Shown: positions 19,615-28,712 of the stretch, piece by piece
How positions within the stretch are numbered: the first letter of the stretch is position 1
How the letters are laid out: each line of letters starts with the position of its first letter
Assembly (NCBI GenBank): GCA_044355655.1
Contig: JBIKXS010000002.1
Span: 190,284 to 254,283, forward strand
Direction: 5' to 3'
From: UBA3064 sp023258775
GTDB lineage: Bacteria > Pseudomonadota > Gammaproteobacteria > Burkholderiales > Burkholderiaceae_E
DNA: 64,000 bases
Translations under genes and position numbers: made by a program
Notes under the pieces: model-generated
What the model was told of the DNA's origin: nothing
What the model saw: only the letters and a program-made list of their open reading frames with translations
Database searches by the model: none

Positions 19615-21570
19615 ATGACGAGTACCGGGACCGAGACATCGAGCCAAGCTCAAACTCATGGCTTTCAAGCTGAGGTTAAGCAGCTCTTGAAGCTGATGAT
19701 TCACTCGCTTTATTCCAATCGAGAAATTTTCCTCCGCGAACTCATCTCAAATGCATCAGACGCTTGCGACAAGTTGCGATTCCAGTCAGTCAGCAGACCC
19801 GAGTTGATTGGCGCTGAAGAACTTAGCATCACGATTCGTCACAATGCTGAAGCGCGAACCATTACGATCAGCGATAACGGCATTGGTCTGAGTCTTGAAG
19901 ATGCAGTCTCACATCTTGGAACGATTGCTAAATCAGGAACTCGCGAGTTCGCAAATCAGTTAAGCGGCGATCAAAGTAAGGACGCTCAGCTCATTGGTCA
20001 ATTTGGCGTCGGCTTTTATTCGGCATTCATCGTCGCCGATCAAGTCACCGTTGAGAGCCGCCGTGCCGATCTCTCAAACGACCAAGGTGTGCGTTGGCGC
20101 TCCAATGGCGAGGGTGAATTCGAAGTCGAGCAAATTTCAAGACAAGCCCGCGGCACCGATGTGATTCTGAAACTGCGCGAAGACCCAAGCGATGGAGAGG
20201 GTGAGTCATACAGCGATTTGTTATCGGGCTGGAAATTGCGCGAACTGGTTCGCAAGTACTCAGACCATGTCCAACTGCCCATTCAAATGAGCAAAGAGGA
20301 ATGGGATAAAGACGCAGGGAAAATGGTCCAAAAAGATGAGCTTGAAACCATCAATCAAGCGAGCGCCCTTTGGACACGCAACAAATCGGATGTAACAGAG
20401 GATCAATATAAATCTTTTTATAAACACATTGCACACGATTTCACCGATCCTCTGGCATGGACACATAATCGGATTGAAGGGCGCAGTGAATTTACCCAAT
20501 TGCTCTACATACCATCACGAGCGCCGTTCGATCTATGGGACCGCCAACAACGACATGGCTTAAAGCTTTATGTCAAGCGTGTCTTCATCATGGAAGACGC
20601 TGAGCAGTTGCTCCCTATCTGGCTGAGATTTATGCGCGGCGTGATCGATTCATCCGATCTGCCACTCAACGTATCGCGAGAGATTCTTCAAGAGAGCCGC
20701 GATGTCAAGACGATCCGAGAGGCCAATACAAGACGAACACTTTCCTTGCTTGAGGATCTGGCCGAAAACCGCGTTGAAGACTACGCAAGCTTCTGGCAGT
20801 CCTTTGGGCAGGTCTTGAAGGAGGGTATGAGCGAAGAAGCGACCCACCGTGAGCGGCTTGCCAAGTTGCTTCGATTCGCATCGACACAATCGATCATTGG
20901 CGTGGATGCGGAAAAAGCGCAATCCGTTGCACTTGCCGACTATGTTAGTCGGATGAAACCCAAGCAAGAGGCAATCTATTACGCCACTGCAGATACGCTC
21001 GAGGCTGCACGAAATAGCCCGCATCTTGAAGTATTTCGCAAAAAAGATATCGAAGTGCTGCTACTTACTGACAGGGTTGACGAATGGATGCTGAGTTACT
21101 TCCAGGAGTTCGAGGGTAAGAAGCTGCTGTCGGTAGCAAAAGGCGGTTTAGACCTCAGTGCCCTTGAAGATGAAGAAGAAAAGAAAAAAGTTGAAGAAAG
21201 CGCAAAAGCGTTGAAACCTCTACTTGATTCGATTAAAGAATCTCTCGAAGACCGTGTGAAGGAGGTACGAGTAACGCAAAGGCTTACTGAGTCGCCTTCA
21301 TGTCTCGTCTCAGAAGAGGGCGATATCAGCGGTCATCTCGAGCGTTTGCTCAAGCAAGCGGGACAAAAGGCGCCCGATCGTAAACCCATTCTAGAAGTTA
21401 ATCCAGACCACATCCTGGTGAAGCGATTGCAGACCGAGCAAGGCGCAATCAAGGATTGGAGTTTGCTGCTCTATGAGCAGGCACTGCTTGCTGAGGGCGG
21501 ACAACTGAGCGACCCTGGATCCTTTGTGAAGCGTCTTAATGATTTGCTCATTGCGATGTCAATGAGATGA
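19615..21570 (+). CDS. htpG: Chaperone HtpG (Hsp90)
   Basis: This 651-residue bacterial Hsp90 has the N-terminal GHKL ATPase motifs LRELISNASDACDK, DNGIGL and GQFGVGFYSAF, then the middle domain with PLNVSREILQ. The start is ATG 19615, giving a beginning like that of E. coli HtpG (GFQAEVKQLLKLM) and preceded by GGGGCAG; a TTG at 19573 would add 14 residues. No ATPase residue appears lost. The gene is followed by an intergenic stretch rich in 13-bp tandem repeats. Confidence 0.96.
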   Translation: MTSTGTETSSQAQTHGFQAEVKQLLKLMIHSLYSNREIFLRELISNASDACDKLRFQSVSRPELIGAEELSITIRHNAEARTITISDNGIGLSLEDAVSHLGTIAKSGTREFANQLSGDQSKDAQLIGQFGVGFYSAFIVADQVTVESRRADLSNDQGVRWRSNGEGEFEVEQISRQARGTDVILKLREDPSDGEGESYSDLLSGWKLRELVRKYSDHVQLPIQMSKEEWDKDAGKMVQKDELETINQASALWTRNKSDVTEDQYKSFYKHIAHDFTDPLAWTHNRIEGRSEFTQLLYIPSRAPFDLWDRQQRHGLKLYVKRVFIMEDAEQLLPIWLRFMRGVIDSSDLPLNVSREILQESRDVKTIREANTRRTLSLLEDLAENRVEDYASFWQSFGQVLKEGMSEEATHRERLAKLLRFASTQSIIGVDAEKAQSVALADYVSRMKPKQEAIYYATADTLEAARNSPHLEVFRKKDIEVLLLTDRVDEWMLSYFQEFEGKKLLSVAKGGLDLSALEDEEEKKKVEESAKALKPLLDSIKESLEDRVKEVRVTQRLTESPSCLVSEEGDISGHLERLLKQAGQKAPDRKPILEVNPDHILVKRLQTEQGAIKDWSLLLYEQALLAEGGQLSDPGSFVKRLNDLLIAMSMR

Positions 21571-21594
21571 GTTTTGCGAAGCGGTGAGTCATGT

Positions 21595-21633
21595 CGATGT
21601 GACCAGCCGATGTGACGAGCCGATGTGACGAGC
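21595..21633. repeat. 13-bp tandem repeat, three copies
   Basis: Three contiguous copies of CGATGTGACGAGC lie 25 bp after the htpG stop, the first with one mismatch (C for G at position 10). They are non-coding. A second, unrelated array of the same 13-bp period follows 46 bp downstream. Confidence 0.9.
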
Positions 21634-21679
21634 CTCGCTGAAAAGGTGATTCTTATTGTTTTTGAAAATTCACTAGACC

Positions 21680-21783
21680 AAGGCCTTCTTGTAAGGCCTT
21701 TTAGCAATCCCTTCTTGCAGGGCCTCCTTGCAAGGCCTTTTAGCAATCCCTTCTTGCAAGGCCTTTTTCCAAGGCCTTCTCAG
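21680..21783. repeat. 13-bp tandem repeat, eight units, built on palindrome AAGGCCTT
   Basis: Eight contiguous 13-bp units follow the pattern AAGGCCTTCTTGC with variants. Exact AAGGCCTT palindromes sit at 21680, 21693, 21732, 21758 and 21771. Units at 21706 and 21745 read AATCCCTT, and that at 21719 reads AGGGCCTC. Units 2-4 and 5-7 form a higher-order 39-bp duplication. The array overlaps the extreme 5' end of the frame of the spermidine-synthase-like gene. Confidence 0.9.
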
Positions 21784-22594
21784 CTTGGCTGCTCTTAACA
21801 CATCGCGAAAGCTCAGGCCTAGAGCCCAGGTCTTGAATTTCTCCGAATCACTCGGGGTGCGATATTTGCACTTCGGAACGCCCTGGATCCAAGGTGCGAT
21901 GCGCATGAAGCAGCCTCATCAACTGGTGCTTGACTACACACAGGACATGATGGCCTGGTTAATGTTGCTTGAAGCGCCAGACCGCTTGCTTCAACTTGGT
22001 TTGGGTGCGGGCTCATGCGCGCGATTCCTTGCGCATTACTTGCCGGAAACCAATCAAACGATTGTGGAGCTTCATCAGGAAGTCATTTTGGCGAACGCCA
22101 TTATGTTTGGTACAAGGCCAGACAATTCGCTTGCGATCGTCAAATGTGATGCTAAGGACTTCATGAGCGGATCAAAAGCTTCCTTCTGGCCCGTTATCAT
22201 GGTCGATCTCTACGATGCCGAGGCAAGAGGACCCGTTTGCGAGGGTGTTGAGTTTTACAAAAGTTGTTATCGCGCGCTGGCCGCTCCTGGCCTTATGGTG
22301 CTAAATCTTTTCGGTAGTCACCCAAGTTGGAAGCCAAATTTTCAGGCGATCAGCGATGCATTTGATCGGCAGCCTCTCGTGCTAAAACCTGGGAATGCGG
22401 GAAACGTCATTGTTATCGCAAGCAAAGGACCAGCCTTGAGTTGGACTTCCGCGGGGTCAAAGGGGGCGTGTGCTCGTTATTTGCGTGAGCGAGCAAATTT
22501 ACTGAAAAACTTGTTCAAACTTCCTTCTAACCGGTGGATCGATCCAATCGAAAAGTACCTTCGTCGTTCGGCTCTTTCGCAAGATCGCGATTAA
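21728..22594 (+). CDS. Spermidine synthase-like methyltransferase-fold protein
   Basis: This protein of up to 288 residues has the spermidine-synthase fold: SESLGVRYLHFGTPWIQGAM, a nucleotide-type motif LGLGAGSCARF, the acidic VELHQEV, and a second acidic segment VIMVDLYDA. Polyamine synthesis itself is doubtful because key substrate residues cannot be confirmed. The start is uncertain: the frame opens inside the 13-bp repeat array, with TTG at 21728 the first usable start and several later TTG or GTG options before residue 45. Part of the N terminus may therefore be repeat-encoded, or the true start lies downstream. Confidence 0.7.
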   Translation: MQGLLAIPSCKAFFQGLLSLAALNTSRKLRPRAQVLNFSESLGVRYLHFGTPWIQGAMRMKQPHQLVLDYTQDMMAWLMLLEAPDRLLQLGLGAGSCARFLAHYLPETNQTIVELHQEVILANAIMFGTRPDNSLAIVKCDAKDFMSGSKASFWPVIMVDLYDAEARGPVCEGVEFYKSCYRALAAPGLMVLNLFGSHPSWKPNFQAISDAFDRQPLVLKPGNAGNVIVIASKGPALSWTSAGSKGACARYLRERANLLKNLFKLPSNRWIDPIEKYLRRSALSQDRD

Positions 22595-22674
22595 TCAAGC
22601 CACGAGGTGAACCAACGTCAATACTTGACGATCCTGCAGGTGTGAAGTCAAATCAGGGCTATGCGCTAAGACCC

Positions 22675-23508
22675 TTAGCCAAAACCCAAGCCTGTAAAGA
22701 AGTCTTCAAACTGGCCTCCCGGTGGTTCAAAACGGCCATGGCGCCAGACAAGACGCGATGGCCCTGCGATGAGGGCTTGCGAAATTGAATGAGCTTCATC
22801 GCCTGGGTAGGCAACGATCCTGCCACCGTCTTGCGCTTCAAGCGGCTCGGGTTGAATATGCGGTAGTAATCGAGCACGAGCATGCTCAAGTGCATCGTCG
22901 ACCCTCGAGAACTGGGAGAGCTCAACCAATGTCATGATCTGTGGTGGCGCAAGCATAATTTCCTGCTTCCAATAACGATCCAAAGCTTCAATTGGTGTCG
23001 TCCAAAGTCCTTGAACAGATTCTTCGCCATCATGACGGGCTACTTCACCCTCGGGCAGCGCTGCCAGAAAGAAAAAAGTATCAAAGCGTTTCGTGCTCAT
23101 CGAAGGGACCCTTGGGGTGATCCAACGCGACCATCCCACGATCGCATTAATGGGTACACGAACCGCACACTCTTCCTCAGTTTCACGTTGGGCAGCACGC
23201 ATGAATGCTGCCGTTCGCACGGGGTCAACTATTTCGTGCGCTAGTCTCGCACGCAAATGCTCAGCTTTTTGCTTCGTCAACGCTTTGTCTTCGTCAGGCC
23301 GGGCCTTGTGATCCTCAAGATCGACCTTACCGCCTGGGAAAACCCACACACCAGCCATTACCGACGCTGCCTGCGGTCGCTCTAGCAAAAACGCCTCGAT
23401 GCCGGCTCCATGGTCACGCAATAAAATAACGCTTGCAGCAGGGCGGGGTGGTTCAGACACCGCCTGATGGTTAAGCGATGGTGTCGTTTTAGGGCTTACG
23501 CTATTCAC
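22675..23508 (-). CDS. NUDIX hydrolase family protein
   Basis: This 277-residue protein has an N-terminal NUDIX domain: WVFPGGKVD followed, after an insertion of about 40 residues, by the helix RETEEEC that carries the metal-binding glutamates. The C-terminal half (ITPRVPSMSTKRFDTFFFLA) resembles NUDT19-like NUDIX proteins, some of which act on CoA derivatives. The GTG start overlaps the stop of the VWA gene (GTGA), so it is coupled to the MoxR/VWA pair. Substrate is unknown. Confidence 0.82.
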   Translation of the reverse strand: MNSVSPKTTPSLNHQAVSEPPRPAASVILLRDHGAGIEAFLLERPQAASVMAGVWVFPGGKVDLEDHKARPDEDKALTKQKAEHLRARLAHEIVDPVRTAAFMRAAQRETEEECAVRVPINAIVGWSRWITPRVPSMSTKRFDTFFFLAALPEGEVARHDGEESVQGLWTTPIEALDRYWKQEIMLAPPQIMTLVELSQFSRVDDALEHARARLLPHIQPEPLEAQDGGRIVAYPGDEAHSISQALIAGPSRLVWRHGRFEPPGGQFEDFFTGLGFG

Positions 23509-24680
23509 TTAGATAACTCACGCATGGCGCGTTCAAGGCCTGACATGGTGACAGGGTACATCCGATGCGAAAGAATTTGGCGAATCACTGATATCGACTG
23601 TCGGTACTCCCACACGCCTTCTGGTTCGGGATTTAGCCATGTGAATTTTGGGAAACGTTCTGCCAGCCGCTGAAGCCACACAGCGCCAGGCTCCTCATTA
23701 TTATATTCAACAGAACCGCCTGGTTGAAGAATCTCGTAGGGACTCATCGTCGCATCACCCACAAAAATCAGACGCCAATCCGGGTTGAACTTGCGGATAA
23801 GATCCCAAGTCATTAAGCGTTCGCTATGCCGCCGCCGATTGTTCTTCCATACAAAATCGTAAACACAATTATGGAAATAATAGAATTCTAAATTCTTGAA
23901 TTCAGTTCGTGCTGCAGAGAATAACTCTTCAGTCTGCTTGATGTGATCGTCCATCGTGCCGCCAACATCAAGCAGCATCAAAACCTTGATCGTGTTATGA
24001 CGTTCGGGCACCATTTTGATGTCGAGATAACCAGCATTTCTGGCTGTTGAAGCAATTGTGTCGTCAAGATCAAGTTCTTCTTCTGCACCTTCGCGGGCAA
24101 ATTTTCTCAGACGTCTAAGCGCGATCTTGATGTTTCGGGTCCCGAGTTCGACCTGATCGTCGTAATCCCGGTACATCCGTTGCTCCCAGACTTTCACTGC
24201 TGTTCTGTTTCCCGCCGAAGGACCTCCGATTCGAATCCCCTCTGGATTAAAGCCGCCGTTGCCAAAAGGCGATGTCCCATTGGTACCGATCCACTTATTG
24301 CCGCCCTGATGCCGATCTTTTTGCTCGTCCAGTAACTGCTTTAGTCTCTCGAGCAACTTATCGATACCACCCATCGCCTCGATCGCTGCCTTCTCCTCAG
24401 GGCTAAACTCGCGCTGAAGTTGTCGCTTCAGCCAATCGAGGGGCAAATTCACATCGATCTCTGGTAGCGTCTGGATGCCATGGAAATAAGCGCCAAAGGC
24501 CTTATCAAATTTATCAAATAGGCGCTCGTCTTTAACAAGCGTAGATCGTGATAAAAAATAAAACTCGTCGAGCGAAGGCCCGATCACCTGGGCCTTGAGC
24601 GCTTCGAGCAATGTTAAAAATTCTTTGATCGATACAGGAAGTTTCGCTGCGCGGAGATGTTGGAAAAATGGGATCAGCAT
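23505..24680 (-). CDS. VWA-domain protein, CoxE-like
   Basis: This 391-residue protein has a C-terminal von Willebrand A domain with metal-site motif MLLDVGGTMDDH (threonine where serine is more usual) and FVGDATMSPYE. The N-terminal half (LPVSIKEFLTLLEALK) matches CoxE-like proteins. In Oligotropha, CoxE with the AAA ATPase CoxD helps assemble the CO dehydrogenase metal centre; more broadly MoxR-VWA pairs act as chaperones. Here it lies 88 bp downstream of the MoxR ATPase and overlaps the NUDIX gene. Role in maturing the hydroxylase at 4.5-8.2 kb is inference. Confidence 0.88.
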   Translation of the reverse strand: MLIPFFQHLRAAKLPVSIKEFLTLLEALKAQVIGPSLDEFYFLSRSTLVKDERLFDKFDKAFGAYFHGIQTLPEIDVNLPLDWLKRQLQREFSPEEKAAIEAMGGIDKLLERLKQLLDEQKDRHQGGNKWIGTNGTSPFGNGGFNPEGIRIGGPSAGNRTAVKVWEQRMYRDYDDQVELGTRNIKIALRRLRKFAREGAEEELDLDDTIASTARNAGYLDIKMVPERHNTIKVLMLLDVGGTMDDHIKQTEELFSAARTEFKNLEFYYFHNCVYDFVWKNNRRRHSERLMTWDLIRKFNPDWRLIFVGDATMSPYEILQPGGSVEYNNEEPGAVWLQRLAERFPKFTWLNPEPEGVWEYRQSISVIRQILSHRMYPVTMSGLERAMRELSK

Positions 24681-24768
24681 GCAAGTCTCCCTTGGGTTTC
24701 TCGAACCAGCTTAGCCAAATGCCTAGTTGGCTCTAGCAGTGGGCAACGATGATGTTGCAAGTGAGGGC

Positions 24769-25611
24769 TTATCGATTATGGCGTGCCATAAACATTAACC
24801 GTTCGAATAAATGAACATCTTGTTCGTTTTTCAACAAAGCGCCGTGTAAGGGCGGTATGACAGCCTTGTTATCTTTGCTTTGAAGAGCTTCAACCGGTAT
24901 GTCCTCAGCCATTAGCAGCTTAAGCCAGTCAAGCAGCTCGGACGTCGAGGGCTTTTTCTTTAATCCGGGCAACTCACGAATCTGAAAAAATGACTCCATG
25001 GCGACCTGCACCAAATCCCTTTTGATGGCTGGAAAGTGGACATCGACAATTCGCTGCATGGTCTCGCGATCAGGAAACTTAATGTAGTGGAAAAAGCAAC
25101 GCCTCAAAAACGCATCGGGCAACTCTTTCTCATTGTTGGAGGTAATGATAACCACAGGCCGATGGCGCGCTTTGATGGTCTGACGGGTTTCATACACAAA
25201 AAATTCCATCCTATCGAGTTCGCGTAACAAGTCGTTGGGAAACTCAATGTCAGCCTTATCGATCTCGTCGATGAGCAAGACCACCGGTTGCTCGGCTAAG
25301 AATGCCTGCCAGAGCACTCCCTGGACGATGTAGTTGTGGATGTCCTTAACCTTCTCATCGCCAAGCTGCGAGTCCCGAAGTCGCGACACTGCGTCGTACT
25401 CATAAAGCCCTTGCTGTGCTTTCGTGGTGGATTTAATGTGCCACTGCAATAAGGGCATACCCAAGCCTGATGCCACTTCTTCGGCAAGCATGGTTTTGCC
25501 TGTACCAGGCTCTCCCTTGATAAGAAGCGGGCGCTGCAATCGCATCGCAGCGTTAACTGCCAGCTTTAAGTCGTCAGTCGCAATATATGATGAGGTGCCT
25601 TCAAAACGCAT
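24769..25611 (-). CDS. MoxR-family AAA+ ATPase, CoxD-like
   Basis: This 280-residue AAA+ ATPase has Walker A GEPGTGKT at residues 33-40, Walker B VVLLIDEIDKAD, sensor 1 VIITSNNEKELPDAF and arginine finger region LRRCFF. The start is ATG 25611, supported by GGAG nine bases upstream and by the family N terminus (MRFEGTSSY); ATG 25635 is an alternative. It is the partner of the downstream VWA gene. Such pairs remodel target proteins to insert metals or cofactors. Confidence 0.92.
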   Translation of the reverse strand: MRFEGTSSYIATDDLKLAVNAAMRLQRPLLIKGEPGTGKTMLAEEVASGLGMPLLQWHIKSTTKAQQGLYEYDAVSRLRDSQLGDEKVKDIHNYIVQGVLWQAFLAEQPVVLLIDEIDKADIEFPNDLLRELDRMEFFVYETRQTIKARHRPVVIITSNNEKELPDAFLRRCFFHYIKFPDRETMQRIVDVHFPAIKRDLVQVAMESFFQIRELPGLKKKPSTSELLDWLKLLMAEDIPVEALQSKDNKAVIPPLHGALLKNEQDVHLFERLMFMARHNR

Positions 25612-25826
25612 GGTTTTTCGCTCCGTAAAGTCCATGCGCAGTATAGGCGAGCCTATGCGATGTTAAGGCGTTAGACGCTTTCGTGTAATGTCAGTTAGAA
25701 TCGCGCCGGTTAATCTTGGTTGCCGTGTTCGGTGTTCCTGGAACGACATGCGACAGCTAGCCTAGCCACGTCAATGGCCACAGGGTCGTCATCGGCTTAC
25801 CAATAATGAGAAACGGGGAAATTTGC

Positions 25827-26231
25827 ATGGGAAACAAGCACTCACTTAGCCTTGATGCTTTAAGCACGGGTTCAGCCAAGCTCAAGCGCTCAGTATCTTT
25901 AAACCCTCTCTTAGGTTTTGCAGCGGCACTCAGCCTTGCCATCGCTGTGATGGCGCCTGTCCATGCACAACAGGCTGGGGCAGGCGATCCTAAAGCTGGG
26001 GCCGATAAGCGCAGTCAATGTATCGGCTGTCATGGTATTCCTGGCTATAAGGCGTCATTTCCGCGTGTTTACAACGTGCCAATGATCGCCGGACAGAATG
26101 CGAAATACATTGAAGCTGCCTTGATTGCCTACCGCAAGGGTGACCGGCCACATCCAACAATGCGTGGAATCGCCTGGTCGTTGAGCGACGCCGATATTGC
26201 AGATCTTGCAGCTTATTACGCAAGCCTTTAA
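25827..26231 (+). CDS. Small exported cytochrome c (c553/c4-half type)
   Basis: This 134-residue protein has a long signal region with cleavage likely after VHA near residue 47, then a single haem site CIGCH (Cys65, Cys68, His69). A likely Met ligand is in HPTMRGIAW, and the C terminus ends in the DIADLAAYYASL helix typical of class I cytochromes of the c4/c553 type. The start at ATG 25827 has GGGGAAA upstream; ATG 25806 is possible. It is divergent from the MoxR gene and is followed by a second cytochrome. Confidence 0.9.
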   Translation: MGNKHSLSLDALSTGSAKLKRSVSLNPLLGFAAALSLAIAVMAPVHAQQAGAGDPKAGADKRSQCIGCHGIPGYKASFPRVYNVPMIAGQNAKYIEAALIAYRKGDRPHPTMRGIAWSLSDADIADLAAYYASL

Positions 26232-26263
26232 ACCTTGCCGCTTGTTTGCCGGAGATTCACCAA

Positions 26264-26614
26264 ATGAAATCGAAACACATTGTTGCAACACTTGCTCGAT
26301 TCCTCGCCTTTGTCTCTCTTGGGTGCTTCGCAAGCGCTTCATTAGCCAAAGATATTGCTGCTGGCAGAGCGAAGGCCGACGAGGTCTGTGCAGCCTGCCA
26401 CGGAAAGGATGGCGTTACAACCATTGATCCAAGCTACCCAAAACTAGCCGGTCAACATGCGGATTACTTGCTGGTAGCTCTCACCGAATACAAAAACGGG
26501 TCCAGAAAGAATGCAATCATGGCTTCACAAGCCACTGGGCTTAGCAAGGCGGACATGGAAAACCTCGCGGCTTACTATGCGAGCCTAAAGGGTCCAATGA
26601 CCAATAAGCGCTAG
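26264..26614 (+). CDS. Second small exported cytochrome c (c553/c4-half type)
   Basis: This 116-residue protein has a signal peptide (cleavage near SLA, residue 28), one haem site CAACH (Cys42, Cys45, His46) and the ending NLAAYYASLKG. The start at ATG 26264 is preceded by GGAGA; a TTG lies further upstream. It begins 32 bp after the first cytochrome, so both are probably cotranscribed. The two together resemble the halves of a dihaem cytochrome c4 encoded as separate proteins. Electron partners are not evident from sequence. Confidence 0.9.
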   Translation: MKSKHIVATLARFLAFVSLGCFASASLAKDIAAGRAKADEVCAACHGKDGVTTIDPSYPKLAGQHADYLLVALTEYKNGSRKNAIMASQATGLSKADMENLAAYYASLKGPMTNKR

Positions 26615-26638
26615 CCGGGGAAAACAGGGCGCTTCGAA

Positions 26639-28705
26639 TCAGAGAAGATCTTCGATCCGAACATAGGAGAGACTTTCGCCGGCCTCTATGTTCCCACGTT
26701 CATGTTCGAGCACCGCAATGACAGGGTATTTGCTTAGGGAACTTAAAATGCCGGAGCCCTGGTTGCTGCTTACAAAAAGGAGACAGGCACCGTCTTCGTC
26801 TGTTTCGAGTCGAGCGCGCTGAAACTCGGTTCTTCCTCGTTTTTTCTTGATCCGAACCGCAGCGCGTGCGATCCGTAGCGGCCAGGCAGGCGTTTCAAGA
26901 CCAAGTAAACGATCTATGGCTGGCGCCACGAAGTACCAAAAAGTCATTGCTACTGCAACCGGGTTCCCGGGAAGACCCATGTAAAGCGCTTGCCCGACCC
27001 GGCCCAAGGCAAGAGGTCTTCCTGGTCGCATTGCAACCGTACAGAACTGAACCTGACCAAGTCTGGCCATCAGTGAACGGGTGAAGTCTGCCTCACCCAC
27101 TGAAACACCACCCGATGACACGATCACATCATTAGATCGGCCCAGGTCGGTCAAGACCGCTTCAAGGCGCTCAGGGTCGTCAGCAACGATGCCCGCATCA
27201 TGAACGATGGCTGAAGGCCACCTCGTCAAAAGCGCACTCAACAGGTAGCGATTACTGTCAAAAAGTAGCCCATCAGCTCGCTCCCCAGCACAACTTGGGT
27301 CGATTAGCTCATCGCCTGTGGACAGGATTGCAAGCTTCAGGGGACCTCGAACTCTGGCTTGAGCGATGCCTAGCGAAGCCATGAGACCTAAATGAATTGC
27401 AGAAAGTCGCGAACCAGCACGAATCACGAGCTCGCCACGAGCCAAGTCCTCACCCGCCAAGCGTACATGCTGACCGAGTTGCTGGCCAGCAGGAATCCAC
27501 ACACCCTCGTCGACAGGTCGGCAAGACTCCTGCGGAACCACCACATCGAAACCTTCCGGAAGCACCGCACCTGTCATGACCCTGAGTGCATGCGCTGAGG
27601 CCGGTGGAAGCATTTCACTTGGATGGCCTGCCAAGATTCGCTCACCAATTGGAAGTATGGTGGCAGCTCCGGGATGTAAGTCTTTGAATCTCAGAGCGTA
27701 TCCATCCATTGCTGTATTTCGATGCGCGGGTACATCGTAGCCTGCAAAGAGATCCTGCGCCAACACCTGACCTTGTAAATCTTTAAGACAAACCCATTGC
27801 CTGCGTTCAATCGGTCTCAGTCTGTCTAAGAGGGCACCTCTAAGCGCTTCGATCGGAATCATTGGTACTGACTGCGAAGACGCCTCGCTTGCTGACTTGA
27901 TCGCCGCGTCGTTGGGTTGCGCTTGTCTGTCTGGCATCGGCGTTTTACTGCCTTGCAAACGCATTTGACCCTGGATCTCCACGTTGGTGTGTTCAAACGC
28001 TGCAATGTCAAGTGCTAATGCCTCGCAATCAAGTAACGGCGAAGCGAGCAGGCCCTGCGCAACTTTCAAATCCTCGGGGGTATTAATATTACGAAAAGCC
28101 GATATCTCATTGAACTCATAAACACTGTACCTAAGTGACTGATACCATTGATCAATTTTTCTTCCATGTTGTATTAAGTAATGCTCGAGAGCGCTTAGAA
28201 GTCGAGCCCTCAACAACAAAAACACTGGCTGCTCAGCCTCAGGGGTTCGCGCAACAACCAAATCCCGATCATCGCTTGCAAGGCTTAGCATGCACTGCGC
28301 TAAATCTTCTGGGAAAAAGGGACAGTCACAAGGGACCGTCAGCAGCCATTGTGAATCGAGTTCGGCCTTAGGCCGCTGGTTCAGTTCATAAAGCGCTGCG
28401 TGGATGCCTGCTAGCGGGCCGGCAAATCCTTCGAACCGATCTCGAAGAAGCGGGTGACCCCATTGCGCGTAGGCTTCAAGGTTACGGTTGCAATTGATGA
28501 GCACCTCGTTAACCTGCGGTCGCAAGCGCTGCAAGGTCCATGCGATCAGCGGTCTTCCGGCACAAGGCATGAGCGCCTTATCAATGGCGCCGACTGTTGC
28601 GTCCCCTGACCGATTCTGCATGCGCCTGCTCATACCGCCAGCCAAGACAAGACCGGTGATCCTTTTATGAGAATTTTCTGCGCCGCTGTTTGCGATGTTG
28701 CTCAT
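26639..28705 (-). CDS. MobA-MoeA fusion: Mo-cofactor nucleotidyltransferase plus molybdenum insertase
   Basis: This 688-residue protein joins two molybdenum-cofactor enzymes. The N-terminal MobA/MocA-like domain (about residues 15-225) starts TGLVLAGGMSRRM, with a roughly ten-residue insertion before the DKAL motif, and has VPCDCPFF. After a linker of about 60 residues, a MoeA domain shows AMDGYALR, LSTGDELI, VSSGGVSVGEADF, MRPGRPLALG and LPGNPVAVAM. The start is ATG 28705, 7 bp after the fdhD stop; the frame extends further upstream. Because the hydroxylase family uses the cytosine dinucleotide cofactor, GTP versus CTP preference is unresolved. Confidence 0.93.
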   Translation of the reverse strand: MSNIANSGAENSHKRITGLVLAGGMSRRMQNRSGDATVGAIDKALMPCAGRPLIAWTLQRLRPQVNEVLINCNRNLEAYAQWGHPLLRDRFEGFAGPLAGIHAALYELNQRPKAELDSQWLLTVPCDCPFFPEDLAQCMLSLASDDRDLVVARTPEAEQPVFLLLRARLLSALEHYLIQHGRKIDQWYQSLRYSVYEFNEISAFRNINTPEDLKVAQGLLASPLLDCEALALDIAAFEHTNVEIQGQMRLQGSKTPMPDRQAQPNDAAIKSASEASSQSVPMIPIEALRGALLDRLRPIERRQWVCLKDLQGQVLAQDLFAGYDVPAHRNTAMDGYALRFKDLHPGAATILPIGERILAGHPSEMLPPASAHALRVMTGAVLPEGFDVVVPQESCRPVDEGVWIPAGQQLGQHVRLAGEDLARGELVIRAGSRLSAIHLGLMASLGIAQARVRGPLKLAILSTGDELIDPSCAGERADGLLFDSNRYLLSALLTRWPSAIVHDAGIVADDPERLEAVLTDLGRSNDVIVSSGGVSVGEADFTRSLMARLGQVQFCTVAMRPGRPLALGRVGQALYMGLPGNPVAVAMTFWYFVAPAIDRLLGLETPAWPLRIARAAVRIKKKRGRTEFQRARLETDEDGACLLFVSSNQGSGILSSLSKYPVIAVLEHERGNIEAGESLSYVRIEDLL

Positions 28706-28712
28706 GACCCGC

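Noticed and set aside
21471..21746. Minus-strand frame with KGLxRRP repeats
   Set aside because: It is produced by the 13-bp array and continues antisense into htpG.
21680..21783. CRISPR array
   Set aside because: Units are 13 bp and contiguous, without spacers, and no cas genes are near.
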